64,000 nt of DNA from Lentisalinibacter orientalis. GTDB lineage: Bacteria > Pseudomonadota > Gammaproteobacteria > Steroidobacterales > Woeseiaceae. Where the stretch lies: NCBI RefSeq assembly GCF_040706535.1, contig NZ_JAPDRJ010000001.1, forward strand, positions 372,001 to 436,000, read 5' to 3'. The notes under the pieces are model-generated. The model worked only from the letters and a program-made list of their open reading frames with translations, was not told where the DNA came from and ran no database searches. Position numbers and translations under genes: made by a program. Below are positions 25,922-35,433 of the stretch, piece by piece; position 1 is the stretch's first letter; the number at the start of each line of letters is the position of its first letter.

Positions 25922-27865
25922 TCAGTAGTACTGGAAGCCGAGGATGTTCCAGTACCAGTAGAACCAGCACATGAACAGCGCACACACCGCCACCACCGTG
26001 TAGCGGACCCGGGCCCAGACACCGGCGAGGGCGCCGCCCGACCAGACCAGCACGGTGCGGTAGAGTAGATACAGCCCCGCCAGCGTCGCCAGGATCGGCA
26101 GCACCAGCCACGCCTTGAACAGGAACGGGATGCCGCTGAACAGGTTGTCACCCACCGCCGCCAGCACGATGCCCCCGGCCACCAGCGTCAGCAGGTTCAC
26201 GGCGCTGACCCGGAAGGCCGCCACGTAGGCCGAGCGGTCCTCCGGCGACCACGAGCGGATCATCGAGCGCGCGTACCAGCGCCGCGCCGCCACTCCCAGG
26301 AATACCAGCACCGACAGTCCCAGCAGGGTGAAGTTGAACGACGGCGTGGCAGCGAGCGACACCCGGCGCAGCGACATGAACGGCAGCCCGTCGAGCACGA
26401 AACCCGTGATCTCGCCCTGCTCGTTCTCCTGGAAAGCCATCAGAGCCGGGCTGACGCCGCCCAGCAGGGCGATATTCGGATTGAGCTGGCGGAACAGGTT
26501 CTCTTCCACCTCCACGTACTGCTTGGCACCGTCGCCGAGGGCGACCATGAGCGTGCCCTGCTCGGTCGGTGCCACCTGCACGACGCTGGTCATGCGGAAC
26601 GCCTTCTCGATGGTGGAGAAGTTGGTGCGCCAGAAGCCGTAGGTGCCGGCGTAGCGCGCCGCGCGCTCGGCGAAGTCCGCGGGAGGCTCGGGCCGCTCCT
26701 GCTCCTGCGGGAAGTACTCGTTATAGAGCGCCGGGGCGAACGCCGAGCGCACGGGGCTGCCGCCGCCGGCGCCGAAACTGACGAAGAAGGTGAGTTCGTT
26801 CTCCGGATCGATGCCGAGATAGGAGTGGAACCAGCGGGTGTCGCCGCCGTGTCCGACCACGCGAAAGCCGTTGTAGTCGGTGGCGTAGAAGCCCAGCGCC
26901 ATGCCCATCAGCCGGTCGTCGTGGCTGAAGGCGGGAGCCAGCATCTGCTCCACGGTCTCGGCCTCCAGTATGCGCGCGCCGTCCAGCTCGCCGCCGTTCA
27001 GCAGCGCCTGGCCGAAGCGCACCATGTCCGTCGCCGTCGCAGACATCGCGCCGGCGGGACCGAAGTTGGAGATGATCTCGAACGGCTTCTCGACGAAGCG
27101 GCCGGCCTCGAGTCCGTAGCTCGTCGCCATGTCGTCGGCCAGGTCCTCCGGCAGCGGCTCCTCGAAGCTGGAGCTGTTCATGCCGAGCGGCTCGAAGATG
27201 TTCTCGCGCACGTAGTCGTTGAAGGATCTGCCGGAGACATTCGCCACGATCAGCCCGGCCAGGGCCGTGGCGTAGTTGGAATAGGCGGTCTGGGCGCCCG
27301 GCGGATTCACCCGCTCGGGCTGGTAGCGCTTCATCGATTCCGCCAGCGGCATGATCCGGTCGGGGTCGTCGATGATCAGGTAGCCGAAGCCGCCGTCCTC
27401 GAAGCCGGCTGTGTGAGTGAGGATGTGGCGCAGCGTGATCGGCTCGTCGAACGTGTCCTCGATCTGAAAAGTTTCCAGATAGGTGTTCACGTCGGCATCG
27501 AGGTCGAGCCTGCCCTGCTCGACGAGCTGCATCACGGCCACCCAGGTGAACAGCTTGGAGGTGGAGCCCGGACGGAACAGGGTGGTCGCCGGATCGACGG
27601 GAATCTGCTGCTCCACGTCCTGGTAACCGTAGCCCCTGGCGAAGATCAGCTCGCCCCGGTGCCGGACGGCCACCGTGCCCGAAGGACTCTTGTTGTCCTG
27701 CATCAACGGCTTGACCATGCCGTCGACGAACTTCTCCAGTGCCTCGAACGTCTGCCGGTCGACCGGATCGACCGGCTCGGCCGGGCCTGCCGGTTCGGCC
27801 GCGACGCAGGTGCCGGCGACGATCAGCAGCAGACTCGCAGCGAAACCCCAGGCGAATGTCGTCAT
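25922..27865 (-). CDS. Serine hydrolase with C-terminal membrane domain
   Basis: First gene of the operon, 647 residues. A signal peptide (to about residue 23, CVAAEP) precedes a class C beta-lactamase-type domain with S101-T-S-K104, Y195-S-N197 and GHGGDT. A beta-rich linker domain follows, and then about four hydrophobic helices (roughly 505-640) ending FYWYWNILGFQYY. The catalytic domain would face the periplasm, anchored by the C-terminal helices. GGGGGAGAG sits just before the ATG. Expected substrates are peptides or esters containing D-amino acids. It is divergent from the AraC gene, with a 127-base gap. Confidence 0.9.
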   Translation of the reverse strand: MTTFAWGFAASLLLIVAGTCVAAEPAGPAEPVDPVDRQTFEALEKFVDGMVKPLMQDNKSPSGTVAVRHRGELIFARGYGYQDVEQQIPVDPATTLFRPGSTSKLFTWVAVMQLVEQGRLDLDADVNTYLETFQIEDTFDEPITLRHILTHTAGFEDGGFGYLIIDDPDRIMPLAESMKRYQPERVNPPGAQTAYSNYATALAGLIVANVSGRSFNDYVRENIFEPLGMNSSSFEEPLPEDLADDMATSYGLEAGRFVEKPFEIISNFGPAGAMSATATDMVRFGQALLNGGELDGARILEAETVEQMLAPAFSHDDRLMGMALGFYATDYNGFRVVGHGGDTRWFHSYLGIDPENELTFFVSFGAGGGSPVRSAFAPALYNEYFPQEQERPEPPADFAERAARYAGTYGFWRTNFSTIEKAFRMTSVVQVAPTEQGTLMVALGDGAKQYVEVEENLFRQLNPNIALLGGVSPALMAFQENEQGEITGFVLDGLPFMSLRRVSLAATPSFNFTLLGLSVLVFLGVAARRWYARSMIRSWSPEDRSAYVAAFRVSAVNLLTLVAGGIVLAAVGDNLFSGIPFLFKAWLVLPILATLAGLYLLYRTVLVWSGGALAGVWARVRYTVVAVCALFMCWFYWYWNILGFQYY

Positions 27866-27992
27866 CGGTCTCTCCCCCTGAATACGGTATGGCCGGGCAT
27901 CATAGCCTGCGGGGTCATTTGCGGGTTAGGCAGTTTCGCCACCATAATATGCAGAGTCGGCAGCATCCGCCGGCTCCTGCCCGCGGAGTCCC

Positions 27993-29036
27993 ATGCACTA
28001 CGGCGATGAGCAGATGGTTGAAGTCGGCGAGGAATTCGACCTCGCGGAGTTCTCGCACGCGCAGCTCGGCTCGCTGTTCCTCGACGCGCAACGGCTGACG
28101 GCCTTCGACTCCACCCCCGACGGCAATTTCATCCATGTCCCTCACACACTGGGGATCGAGGGACTGCTGTGCTACCGCATCGACGCCGACCGGATGATCG
28201 AGATCAACGAGGCGGTGCTGGACCGGCCGGTCGCGATACGCAATACGGTCTGCGACCTCATCACGTTCCAGTTCGTCTCCTCCGTGAAACGCTCGGAGTT
28301 TCTCGGCAAGCGGAAGAACGTCCACGACCTCGGTCCCGCGCTCGTGGTCTCGGCGGTACCCCGACAGGAGACCACCTATCGCGTCCCGAAGACCGGGGTG
28401 CAGATACGCCACGTCGCGGTCCACAGCACCCTGTCGACGCTCATGGAACGCCTGTCGGAATCGGCGGAAGAATACCCGCGCTGGCTCCGGGAAATACTTT
28501 CTGGCCAGCACGGCAAGCCCCGTCAGCGGGTCTTCTTCCTGGAAGACCGGCACCGTGAGGCGATCTGGTCCTGCTTCCACCTTCCGGTCAACGGCTCGCT
28601 GCTCGGCAAGTGGATAAGCGCCAAGTTCGACGAACTCCTGTGCATCGGCATGCAGATACTGAAGACCAGCCGCACCCTGACCGATCGCAGGGCTCTGGAC
28701 CTCGATCGTCCTTTCGCCGAGAAGATACGCCAGGCCCGGCGGATACTGGGCATGGAATACGCCAACCCGCCGCCTATCCCGGAACTCGCCCGGCAGCTGG
28801 GCATCTCGGAGACCCGGTTGAAGACCGGATTCAAGGCCATGCAAGGCACCACGCTCATGCAGTACTGCATCGAGAAACGCATCGAGGCCGCCCGCTTCCT
28901 GCTCAAGGACAACCGGCACAGCATCGCCGAGATCGGCAGCATCGTCGGCTACGAGGACCCCTCGGCGTTCTCGCGGGCATTCCGCCGCGCCTGCGGCTGC
29001 ACGCCCCGGCAGTGGCGCAGCTCCAATCTGCCCTGA
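27993..29036 (+). CDS. AraC-family transcriptional regulator
   Basis: Regulator of 347 residues with a C-terminal double helix-turn-helix (about 255-345; IPELARQLGISETRLKTGFKAM and HSIAEIGSIVGYEDPSAFSRAFRRACGCTPRQWR). The N-terminal 240 residues form a ligand-sensing or dimerisation domain I cannot name. It stands between a leftward serine hydrolase-epimerase operon and a rightward TonB receptor-permease-DgcN series. It probably activates one or both in response to a breakdown product. Confidence 0.92.
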   Translation: MHYGDEQMVEVGEEFDLAEFSHAQLGSLFLDAQRLTAFDSTPDGNFIHVPHTLGIEGLLCYRIDADRMIEINEAVLDRPVAIRNTVCDLITFQFVSSVKRSEFLGKRKNVHDLGPALVVSAVPRQETTYRVPKTGVQIRHVAVHSTLSTLMERLSESAEEYPRWLREILSGQHGKPRQRVFFLEDRHREAIWSCFHLPVNGSLLGKWISAKFDELLCIGMQILKTSRTLTDRRALDLDRPFAEKIRQARRILGMEYANPPPIPELARQLGISETRLKTGFKAMQGTTLMQYCIEKRIEAARFLLKDNRHSIAEIGSIVGYEDPSAFSRAFRRACGCTPRQWRSSNLP

Positions 29037-29178
29037 TCGAGCCCGCCGTTTCTGCACATTTTTCCGGCCGTCTCTGACTAATGCTTTGCCGGGCCCAGTG
29101 GTTACCATCGATGAGCCCCCCACTGATACGGACGCAGGGGGAGCGTTCCGGCTCAGCACACCGACGGGTGACATCATC

Positions 29179-31470
29179 ATGCGCACATTTGATTCCATCA
29201 TCGCGGCCATCAGCGGCGCCGCCGTCCTGACCACCCTCGCGCTGGTTCCTGCGGCACAGGCCCAGCAGAGCGAGCGCGCGGTAGAGGAGATCATCGTGAC
29301 CGCCCAGAAGCGCGACGAGGCGCTGACCGAAATCCCGATGTCGGTGACGGTGCTGTCCGGCGACTTCCTGGAGCGGGTGCGGGCGGACAGCTTCGAGGAT
29401 TTCGTGGCCCTGATTCCCGGTTTCAGCCTCGAGAGCAGCACGGCCGGCGTCAACCGCATCACGCTGCGCGGCATCAACACGGGCGGCGTTGCGACGACCG
29501 TCGGCGTCTACGTGAACGACGTGCCGTTCGGCTCGAGCAGTGGCCTCGCCAACGCCGCCGTTCTCTCCGGCAACTTCGACACCTTCGATGTGGCCCGCAT
29601 CGAGGTGCTGCGCGGTCCGCAGGGCACGCTGTATGGCGCGAGCGCCCTCGGCGGGGTCATGAAATACGTCACCAACGCCCCTGACCCGGAGGCTTTCGAG
29701 GCCCGCGGCGAGGTATCGCTGGAGAGCGTCGAGGAAGGCGGCACCGGCTACAACTTCACCGGCCTGGTGAACGTGCCGGTCTCCGATCGGGTGGCCGTGC
29801 GCGCCAGCGGCTTCTACCGCCACGACGACGGCTACATCGACTCGATCGGCAACAACCCCATCCCCAGCCTCACCGTACCGGGAGTGAACGTGGTGGAAGG
29901 GACGCGGGTGGAGGAGGACATCAACTCGGTGGACGTCTTCGGCGGACGCATCTCCGCCCTGTTCAACATCAACGAGGACGTCTCGCTGGACCTAACCGCC
30001 TTCGCCCAGAACATCGAGAGCGATGCCTCGAACGTCATCGATGGCGATCCGTTGACGGTCGAGCCGGTCGGCGACTTCGTGCGCTCGCGCTATCACGAGG
30101 ACTACACCGACATCGAGTACCGGGTCTACAGCGCGACGCTGGACTGGGATCTCGGCGGCATGGCCCTGCAGTCGGTCACCAGCTACAGCACCTTCGACCA
30201 GGACTTCCAGACCGACGTCGCGGCGAACACCACGCTCCTGGGCGCACCGGTGGCGGCCGTAGCCACGCTGTTCTTTGGCGATGCCGCGACGCGCCCGCTG
30301 AGCGCCGTCCAGAGACAGGTGACGAATACCGACAAGCTCACCCAGGAATTCCGCCTGATTTCCCCCGAGAGCGAGACGTTCGAGTGGCTGGTCGGGCTCT
30401 ACTACACCGACGAGGACTCCGGCATCGATCCGCAGAGCATCCTGGCGGTGGAAGCCGGCACGGACACCCTCGCGAGCGATATCCCGACGCTGCTGGAGGC
30501 CGCACTGATCTCCACCTACGAGGAGTACGCGGTGTTCGCCAACGCCACCTGGTATGTGACGCCGCGCTTCGAGCTCTCGTTCGGCGCCCGCGCCAGCGAC
30601 AACGACCAGGAGGCCAGCCAGACGCTGCAGGGCGCATTGCTCGGCGGCTCGGTGAACTTCGAGGATGCGAACTCCTCCGAGAGTCCGTTCACCTGGTCTT
30701 TCTCGCCCCGTCTCCAGGTCAACGACAACGTGTCGGTGTACGGCCGCGTCGCCACCGGCTACCGCCCCGGCGGACCCAACGTGATTCCCGCCGGCGCGCC
30801 TCCGGGCACGCCCGGCTCGTACGAGTCGGACGAACTCACCAACTACGAGGTGGGCATCAAGGCGGACGCGCTCGGCGGCATCCTGTCCTTCGACGCCGCC
30901 GCCTACTTCCTCGACTGGGAGGACGTGCAACTGCTGGCCGTGGTCAACGGCGTCGGCCTGAACGCGAACGGCGGCACCGCGGAGAGCAGGGGCATGGAGG
31001 TGTCGGCCACCCTGCGACCCACGGACGGCCTCACCCTGTCGTTCAACAGCGCCTACACGGATGCCGAGCTCACCCAGGACACCGACCCGGTGGTCGGCGG
31101 CACCGACGGTGACCCGCTGCCGTTCGTGCCGGAGTGGAGCTTCGGACTGAACGGCGAGTACACCTGGCCCGTGCTCGGCGATGCCATGGCCTACGTGGGC
31201 GCAAACCTCGGCTACGTGGGCGACCGCACCGCCGGTTTCGGCAACCGGCTGCCCGACGGCAGCCTGCGCGAGGCGGACGCCTACACCACGCTGAATGCCC
31301 GCGCCGGCATCGACTTCGGCTCGTGGTCGGTGGAGCTGTACGGCAACAACCTCGGCGACGAAGACGGCATCAACGACATCAACACTCCCGGCGCGCTGCC
31401 GAACGGCCTCATCGGCCTGGCCCTGATCCGGCCGCGGACCGTCGGAATCTCCGTTGGCGCGCGCTTCTGA
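29179..31470 (+). CDS. TonB-dependent outer-membrane receptor
   Basis: Outer-membrane receptor of 763 residues. After a signal peptide (ending PAAQA) comes a TonB box (EEIIVTAQK), the plug (about 45-160, with VEVLRGPQGTLYGASALGG-type core) and a barrel ending in aromatic strands and terminal Phe (ISVGARF). No N-terminal signalling extension is present. The substrate is unknown. The sequence resembles the large iron/organic-substrate receptor group, but its flanks (AraC, permease, DgcN) suggest an amino-acid or peptide-like substrate. The ATG at 29179 places the signal peptide correctly; the longer frame to 29086 does not. Confidence 0.93.
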   Translation: MRTFDSIIAAISGAAVLTTLALVPAAQAQQSERAVEEIIVTAQKRDEALTEIPMSVTVLSGDFLERVRADSFEDFVALIPGFSLESSTAGVNRITLRGINTGGVATTVGVYVNDVPFGSSSGLANAAVLSGNFDTFDVARIEVLRGPQGTLYGASALGGVMKYVTNAPDPEAFEARGEVSLESVEEGGTGYNFTGLVNVPVSDRVAVRASGFYRHDDGYIDSIGNNPIPSLTVPGVNVVEGTRVEEDINSVDVFGGRISALFNINEDVSLDLTAFAQNIESDASNVIDGDPLTVEPVGDFVRSRYHEDYTDIEYRVYSATLDWDLGGMALQSVTSYSTFDQDFQTDVAANTTLLGAPVAAVATLFFGDAATRPLSAVQRQVTNTDKLTQEFRLISPESETFEWLVGLYYTDEDSGIDPQSILAVEAGTDTLASDIPTLLEAALISTYEEYAVFANATWYVTPRFELSFGARASDNDQEASQTLQGALLGGSVNFEDANSSESPFTWSFSPRLQVNDNVSVYGRVATGYRPGGPNVIPAGAPPGTPGSYESDELTNYEVGIKADALGGILSFDAAAYFLDWEDVQLLAVVNGVGLNANGGTAESRGMEVSATLRPTDGLTLSFNSAYTDAELTQDTDPVVGGTDGDPLPFVPEWSFGLNGEYTWPVLGDAMAYVGANLGYVGDRTAGFGNRLPDGSLREADAYTTLNARAGIDFGSWSVELYGNNLGDEDGINDINTPGALPNGLIGLALIRPRTVGISVGARF

Positions 31471-31486
31471 TCGATCGGTGACACCG

Positions 31487-31503
31487 GCCCGGCGATGCCG
31501 GGC
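31487..31503. terminator. Hairpin after the TonB receptor
   Basis: GCCCGGC-GAT-GCCGGGC, a perfect 7-bp stem with a three-base loop, lies 16 bases after the receptor stop and 27 before the permease start. No T-run follows. It may lower read-through from the abundant receptor message into the permease gene, or mark mRNA 3' ends. An ATG inside its loop (31495) is a poor start for the permease. Confidence 0.45.
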
Positions 31504-31530
31504 TACCATGATGCCGACCGGGCAGACCGA

Positions 31531-32679
31531 ATGCCGCTGATCGCGGCCGACAGCACGTTCGCGCTGAGCGCGGTGATCATGGCGGTGGTGGCGTTCGGCA
31601 TGTGGGCCGAGCGCACCGCCTGGGGGCGGAACCTCGGCGGACCGCTGGTGCTGCTGGCCGCCGCCATGGCCCTGGCAAACCTGGGCGTCATCCCCCACTC
31701 CGCCCCCCTGTACGGCACCGTGGCCGGCTACCTGGTGCCCTTCGCCATCCCGCTGCTGCTGCTGCGCGCGGACTTCCGCAGCATCTACGCCGAGTCCGGC
31801 GCCATGCTGCTGGCCTTCGGCGTGGCCGTCGGCGCCACCGTGGCCGGCGCGTTCGTCGGCGCCGCCGTGATCGACATGGGCGAACTCGAGCCGCGCATCG
31901 CGGGCACCGTCGCGGCGAGCTACATCGGCGGCTCGCTCAACTTCGTCGCCACCGCCGAGGCACTCGGCATCAAGGACTCCGCCATCTACGTGGCGGGGCT
32001 GTCGGCGGATGCGGCCGGCGCTGTGTTCTTCCTGCTCGCGCTCATGCTGTTGCCGGCCCTGCGTTTCGTGCGCGCGGCCATGCCGTCGCGGCACATGGGC
32101 GGGAGCGCGTCGGCGCCGCCGGAATCCACTGCGATCGCCGCCCCCCACGACACCGGCCCGTTCGACCTCACCGGCGCCGCCACCGGGCTCGCGCTCAGCC
32201 TCGCCATCTGCGCGGTCAGCGGCTGGCTCGCCAGCCTGCTCGGCATCGAATCCCTGTTCATCCTGGTGGTGACGGTGCTCGCGCTGGTCGTCGCGAACTT
32301 AGCGAAGCCGCTCGTCGGCCGGGTCAGCGCAGACTTCGAGCTCGGCACCCTGTTCATGTACGTCTTCTTCGCCTGCATCGGCGCGGGCGCCAATCTGGCC
32401 GACGTGGTCGGCGCCGCCTTCCCCATACTGCTGTTCATCCTGGTGATGGTGGCCGTGCACCTGGTGGTGCTGGTCGCGGCGGGCCGGTTGCTGCGCCTCG
32501 ATCTGGCGGAAGTCATGATCGCGTCCAACGCCTGCATCCTTGGCCCGGCGCCGGCCGCCGCCCTGGCCGCGAGCAAGGGTTGGCAGGCCCTCGTCGCTCC
32601 CGGCATCCTCGTGGGCATGCTCGGCTACGCCGTCGGCACGTTCATCGGCGTAGGACTCGCCGCGCTGCTGGGGCTGTAG
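31531..32679 (+). CDS. DUF819-family membrane permease
   Basis: Inner-membrane protein of 382 residues with about ten to eleven hydrophobic segments, matching the uncharacterised DUF819 (YjcL-like) family: FGVAVGATVAGAFVG, VAASYIGGSLNFVATAEALG, GLSADAAGAVFFL and ASNACILGPAPAAALAASKGW. The ATG at 31531 is chosen because the alternative at 31495 lies in a hairpin loop. Family members often sit with enolase-type epimerases and DgcN-like proteins, so it could carry D-glutamate or a dipeptide into the cytoplasm; this is inference. The DgcN-like gene follows after 44 bases. Confidence 0.86.
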   Translation: MPLIAADSTFALSAVIMAVVAFGMWAERTAWGRNLGGPLVLLAAAMALANLGVIPHSAPLYGTVAGYLVPFAIPLLLLRADFRSIYAESGAMLLAFGVAVGATVAGAFVGAAVIDMGELEPRIAGTVAASYIGGSLNFVATAEALGIKDSAIYVAGLSADAAGAVFFLLALMLLPALRFVRAAMPSRHMGGSASAPPESTAIAAPHDTGPFDLTGAATGLALSLAICAVSGWLASLLGIESLFILVVTVLALVVANLAKPLVGRVSADFELGTLFMYVFFACIGAGANLADVVGAAFPILLFILVMVAVHLVVLVAAGRLLRLDLAEVMIASNACILGPAPAAALAASKGWQALVAPGILVGMLGYAVGTFIGVGLAALLGL

Positions 32680-32723
32680 TTCCGGTCGGCGCGCGGCACC
32701 GCACTCGCACAAGGTAAGTCGCC

Positions 32724-33752
32724 ATGTCTCTGGTCAGCAGGATCGAACTGAGAAGCCCCTACCTGATACTCGTGGGGGAGGAGAAGCAGCCCACGTTCGC
32801 CAAGACCGGCCTGGGCATCGTGCAGTGGCGGCGCGACCGGGTCGTCGGACAGCTGCGGCTGTCACCCGACGCCGTGGACCTGGGCGTCCCGGACATGGAC
32901 GTCCACGCGGCGGCGAATGCCGGCGCCGGCAGCCTCGTGATCGGCGTGGCGCCGCCGGGCGGCGCGATCCCCGATTCCTGGTGGGCCGTCATGCAGGCAG
33001 CGGCGGCGGCGGGGCTGGACGTCGTCAGCGGTCTGCACACGCGGCTCGCGGACAACGAGGGCCTCGTCCTCGCCGCAGAGGCCTCCGGCGTGCGCCTGAT
33101 CGACGTGCGCACGCCGCCGGCGAACCTGCCGGTGGGCAGCGGCCGCAAGCGCAGCGGCAGGCGCATCCTGACGGTCGGCACGGACTGCGCCATCGGCAAG
33201 AAGTACACCGCGCTCGCGCTGGCCGAGGCGTTCCGCGTGGCCGGCCTGAAATCGACATTCCGGGCGACGGGCCAGACCGGCATCATCATCGCCGGCGAAG
33301 GCATGCCCATCGACTGCGTCGGCGCGGACTTCATCGCCGGCGCTGCCGAGGTGCTATCGCCCGACAACGAGCCGGATCACTGGGACGTCATCGAGGGGCA
33401 GGGCTCGCTGTTCCACCCGGCCTACTCCGGAGTGAGCCTGGGCCTGCTGCACGGTTCCCGGCCGGACGGCTTCGTGCTCTGCCACGAGGCGGGCCGGGAG
33501 ACGGTCAGCGGCTGGCCGGACTTCCGCCTGCCGGAAATCGACGAGGCAATCGCACTGCACGAGCGCCTCGCGCGCCGGACCAACCCGGCGGCACGCTGCG
33601 TCGGCATCTCCGTCAACACCTCGGGGCTCGCTTGCGGGGAACGGGACGACTATCTCGAGACGCTGCGCCGGCGGCACGGCGTGCCCGCGGTGGACCCGCT
33701 CATCGACGGCTGCGAGGCCCTGGTGCGATTCGTGCGCGAGTCGCTCGGATAG
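32724..33752 (+). CDS. dgcN: DgcN-like protein (DUF1611, D-glutamate N-acetyltransferase family)
   Basis: Protein of 342 residues in the DUF1611 family. An N-terminal domain (about 1-140) is followed by a P-loop-like segment GTDCAIGKK (152-160) and conserved ATGQTGIIIAGEGMPIDCVGADFIAG and VIEGQGSLFHPAYSGVSLGLLHGS. DgcN characterised in marine bacteria N-acetylates D-glutamate, whose acetyl derivative DgcA racemises for entry into L-Glu metabolism. AAGGTAAG five bases before the ATG is a good ribosome site. Its presence alongside a DgcA-like epimerase (24919-25911) is the main support for D-glutamate catabolism here. Confidence 0.85.
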   Translation: MSLVSRIELRSPYLILVGEEKQPTFAKTGLGIVQWRRDRVVGQLRLSPDAVDLGVPDMDVHAAANAGAGSLVIGVAPPGGAIPDSWWAVMQAAAAAGLDVVSGLHTRLADNEGLVLAAEASGVRLIDVRTPPANLPVGSGRKRSGRRILTVGTDCAIGKKYTALALAEAFRVAGLKSTFRATGQTGIIIAGEGMPIDCVGADFIAGAAEVLSPDNEPDHWDVIEGQGSLFHPAYSGVSLGLLHGSRPDGFVLCHEAGRETVSGWPDFRLPEIDEAIALHERLARRTNPAARCVGISVNTSGLACGERDDYLETLRRRHGVPAVDPLIDGCEALVRFVRESLG

Positions 33753-33827
33753 CCCTTGTCCGACGCGGCCGTCACGCGCCGGAAGTCTTTGCGTCCGAAG
33801 CCGGAAACGGGCGAGTATGTCCCCATC

Positions 33828-34430
33828 GTGAAGAAGTTCGTGCTTACGGCATCCACCCTGGCAGCGTCGCTCGTGCTGGCTGCGCCCGCCCCGGCGCAGC
33901 AGCGCTGCTACGCCGGCGATGGGTCTTCCGGCGTGCTCACCTTCGCGGGCGCGGTCGAAGATACCGGCTTCACCGGAAGCTTCGGGGAATTCTCGGTGCG
34001 CTACTGCCAGGCCGGCGAGACACCGGAGGATCACGAGATCCGCGTGACGGTCAGTCTCGCTTCCGCCGACAGCGACAACCGGGACCGGGACGAGACGCTG
34101 AAGGGTCCCGAGTTTTTCGCCGTCGAGCGCCACCCGACCGCGGTGTGGCAGAGCACCGGCGTGCGCCGTGAAGGCAACGGCTACGTCGCCGACGGCGAGC
34201 TCTCCTTGAAAGGCATGACCGCGCCACAGTCGATACGCTACGAACTCAACCCCGCCGGCGAAGCGATCATCGCACGGGGACGGTTCACGATGGCCGGCGG
34301 TACCCGCATCGACCGGCAGCGCTTCGACGTCGGCACCGGCGAGTTCGCGGATCCCGATTTCGTACGCAATGAGGTCGTCGTGGAGTTCGAGGTCACGCTG
34401 AGCGCACAGCAGGAACCACCGGCAGGCTAG
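33828..34430 (+). CDS. YceI-family periplasmic protein
   Basis: Exported protein of 200 residues with a signal peptide (KKFVLTASTLAASLVLAAPAPAQQ) and a lipocalin-like beta-barrel of the YceI type (GFTGSFGEFSVRYC, FFAVERHPTAVWQSTGVRREGNGYVADGELSLKGMTAP). YceI proteins bind lipophilic molecules such as polyisoprenoids. The GTG at 33828 is chosen because it starts the signal peptide; no strong ribosome site is visible. It follows dgcN on the same strand and could be a tail gene of that operon, though no functional link is evident. Confidence 0.83.
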   Translation: MKKFVLTASTLAASLVLAAPAPAQQRCYAGDGSSGVLTFAGAVEDTGFTGSFGEFSVRYCQAGETPEDHEIRVTVSLASADSDNRDRDETLKGPEFFAVERHPTAVWQSTGVRREGNGYVADGELSLKGMTAPQSIRYELNPAGEAIIARGRFTMAGGTRIDRQRFDVGTGEFADPDFVRNEVVVEFEVTLSAQQEPPAG

Positions 34431-34473
34431 AATCCCGCCAACGCACCGTGCGCAAGCGCCGAGTTTCCTGCCG

Positions 34474-35424
34474 ATGAGCCAGTCAGTCCCCATCGTCCGA
34501 GGCCCAGCAGCCGTGGAGCGGGCGGCTCAGGCGCTTCGTGACGGTGGCCTGGTCGGCATGCCGACCGAGACGGTGTACGGGCTGGCCGGCGATGCGGCCA
34601 ATCCCGCGGCCGTAGCCCGGATTTTCGCCGCCAAGGGCCGCCCCCGCTTTAACCCGCTCATCTCTCATGTCGCCTCCGCCAAACTCGCCGCCCGGGAAGG
34701 CGAGCTGGACGAGCGTGCGCTCGCACTGGCGGAGGCGTTCTGGCCGGGCCCGCTGACACTGGTGGTGCCGGCGGCCGCGACCGGGCGCACTTGCGACCTT
34801 GCCCGCGCAGGGCTCGGCAGCATCGCCCTGCGGGTGCCGGGCCACCCGGTGGCGCAGGCGCTGCTGGAGGCGTTCGGTGGACCGGTCTCGGCGCCTTCGG
34901 CGAACCCGTCCGGCCGGCTGAGTCCCACCCGGCCGGAGGACGTCGCCCGCGAACTCGGCGACGGCGTGGCACTGGTGCTGGACGGCGGACCCTGCAGCGC
35001 CGGTATCGAATCCACCATCGTCTCGCTGCTGCCCGGCGAGCCGCCGCGGCTGTTGCGTCCGGGCGCCATCGAGCGCGAGCGCATCGAATCGATCGCAGGG
35101 CCCGTGGCGGAACCTGCCGGGGAGTCGGTCACTGCGCCCGGTCAGCTGGCCTCCCACTATGCCCCGAGGGCCGCCATCCGGCTCGAGGCGGCTGAGGCGC
35201 GGGACGGCGAGGTGCTGCTGGGCTTCGGGCCGAACGCTCCGCCGGAGGCCCTCAATCTCTCGCCGGCCGGAGATACCGTGGAGGCGGCGGCCAACCTCTA
35301 CCGCATGCTGCGGGAACTCGATGCCGAGGGCGCGGACACCATCGCCGTCATGCCGATACCCGCCGAGGCCCTCGGCGAGGCCATCAACGACCGGCTGCGC
35401 AGGGCGGCCGCGCCACGGGGCTGA
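34474..35424 (+). CDS. L-threonylcarbamoyladenylate synthase (TsaC/Sua5-type)
   Basis: Enzyme of 316 residues making threonylcarbamoyl-AMP from threonine, bicarbonate and ATP for the t6A37 modification of ANN-decoding tRNAs. The YrdC domain (about 10-200) has MPTETVYGLAGDA, KGRPRFNPLISH and SAPSANPSGRLSPT, and the C-terminal Sua5 domain (about 215-312) has SHYAPRAAIRL. The two-domain length identifies the Sua5/YwlC form rather than the short TsaC. It follows the YceI gene and converges on the aldo-keto reductase with nine bases between stops. Confidence 0.93.
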   Translation: MSQSVPIVRGPAAVERAAQALRDGGLVGMPTETVYGLAGDAANPAAVARIFAAKGRPRFNPLISHVASAKLAAREGELDERALALAEAFWPGPLTLVVPAAATGRTCDLARAGLGSIALRVPGHPVAQALLEAFGGPVSAPSANPSGRLSPTRPEDVARELGDGVALVLDGGPCSAGIESTIVSLLPGEPPRLLRPGAIERERIESIAGPVAEPAGESVTAPGQLASHYAPRAAIRLEAAEARDGEVLLGFGPNAPPEALNLSPAGDTVEAAANLYRMLRELDAEGADTIAVMPIPAEALGEAINDRLRRAAAPRG

Positions 35425-35433
35425 GCACGGCAC

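Noticed and set aside
31495..32679. Earlier ATG for the DUF819 permease
   Set aside because: It lies in the loop of a perfect hairpin and lacks a ribosome site; the ATG at 31531 starts closer to the first membrane helix.
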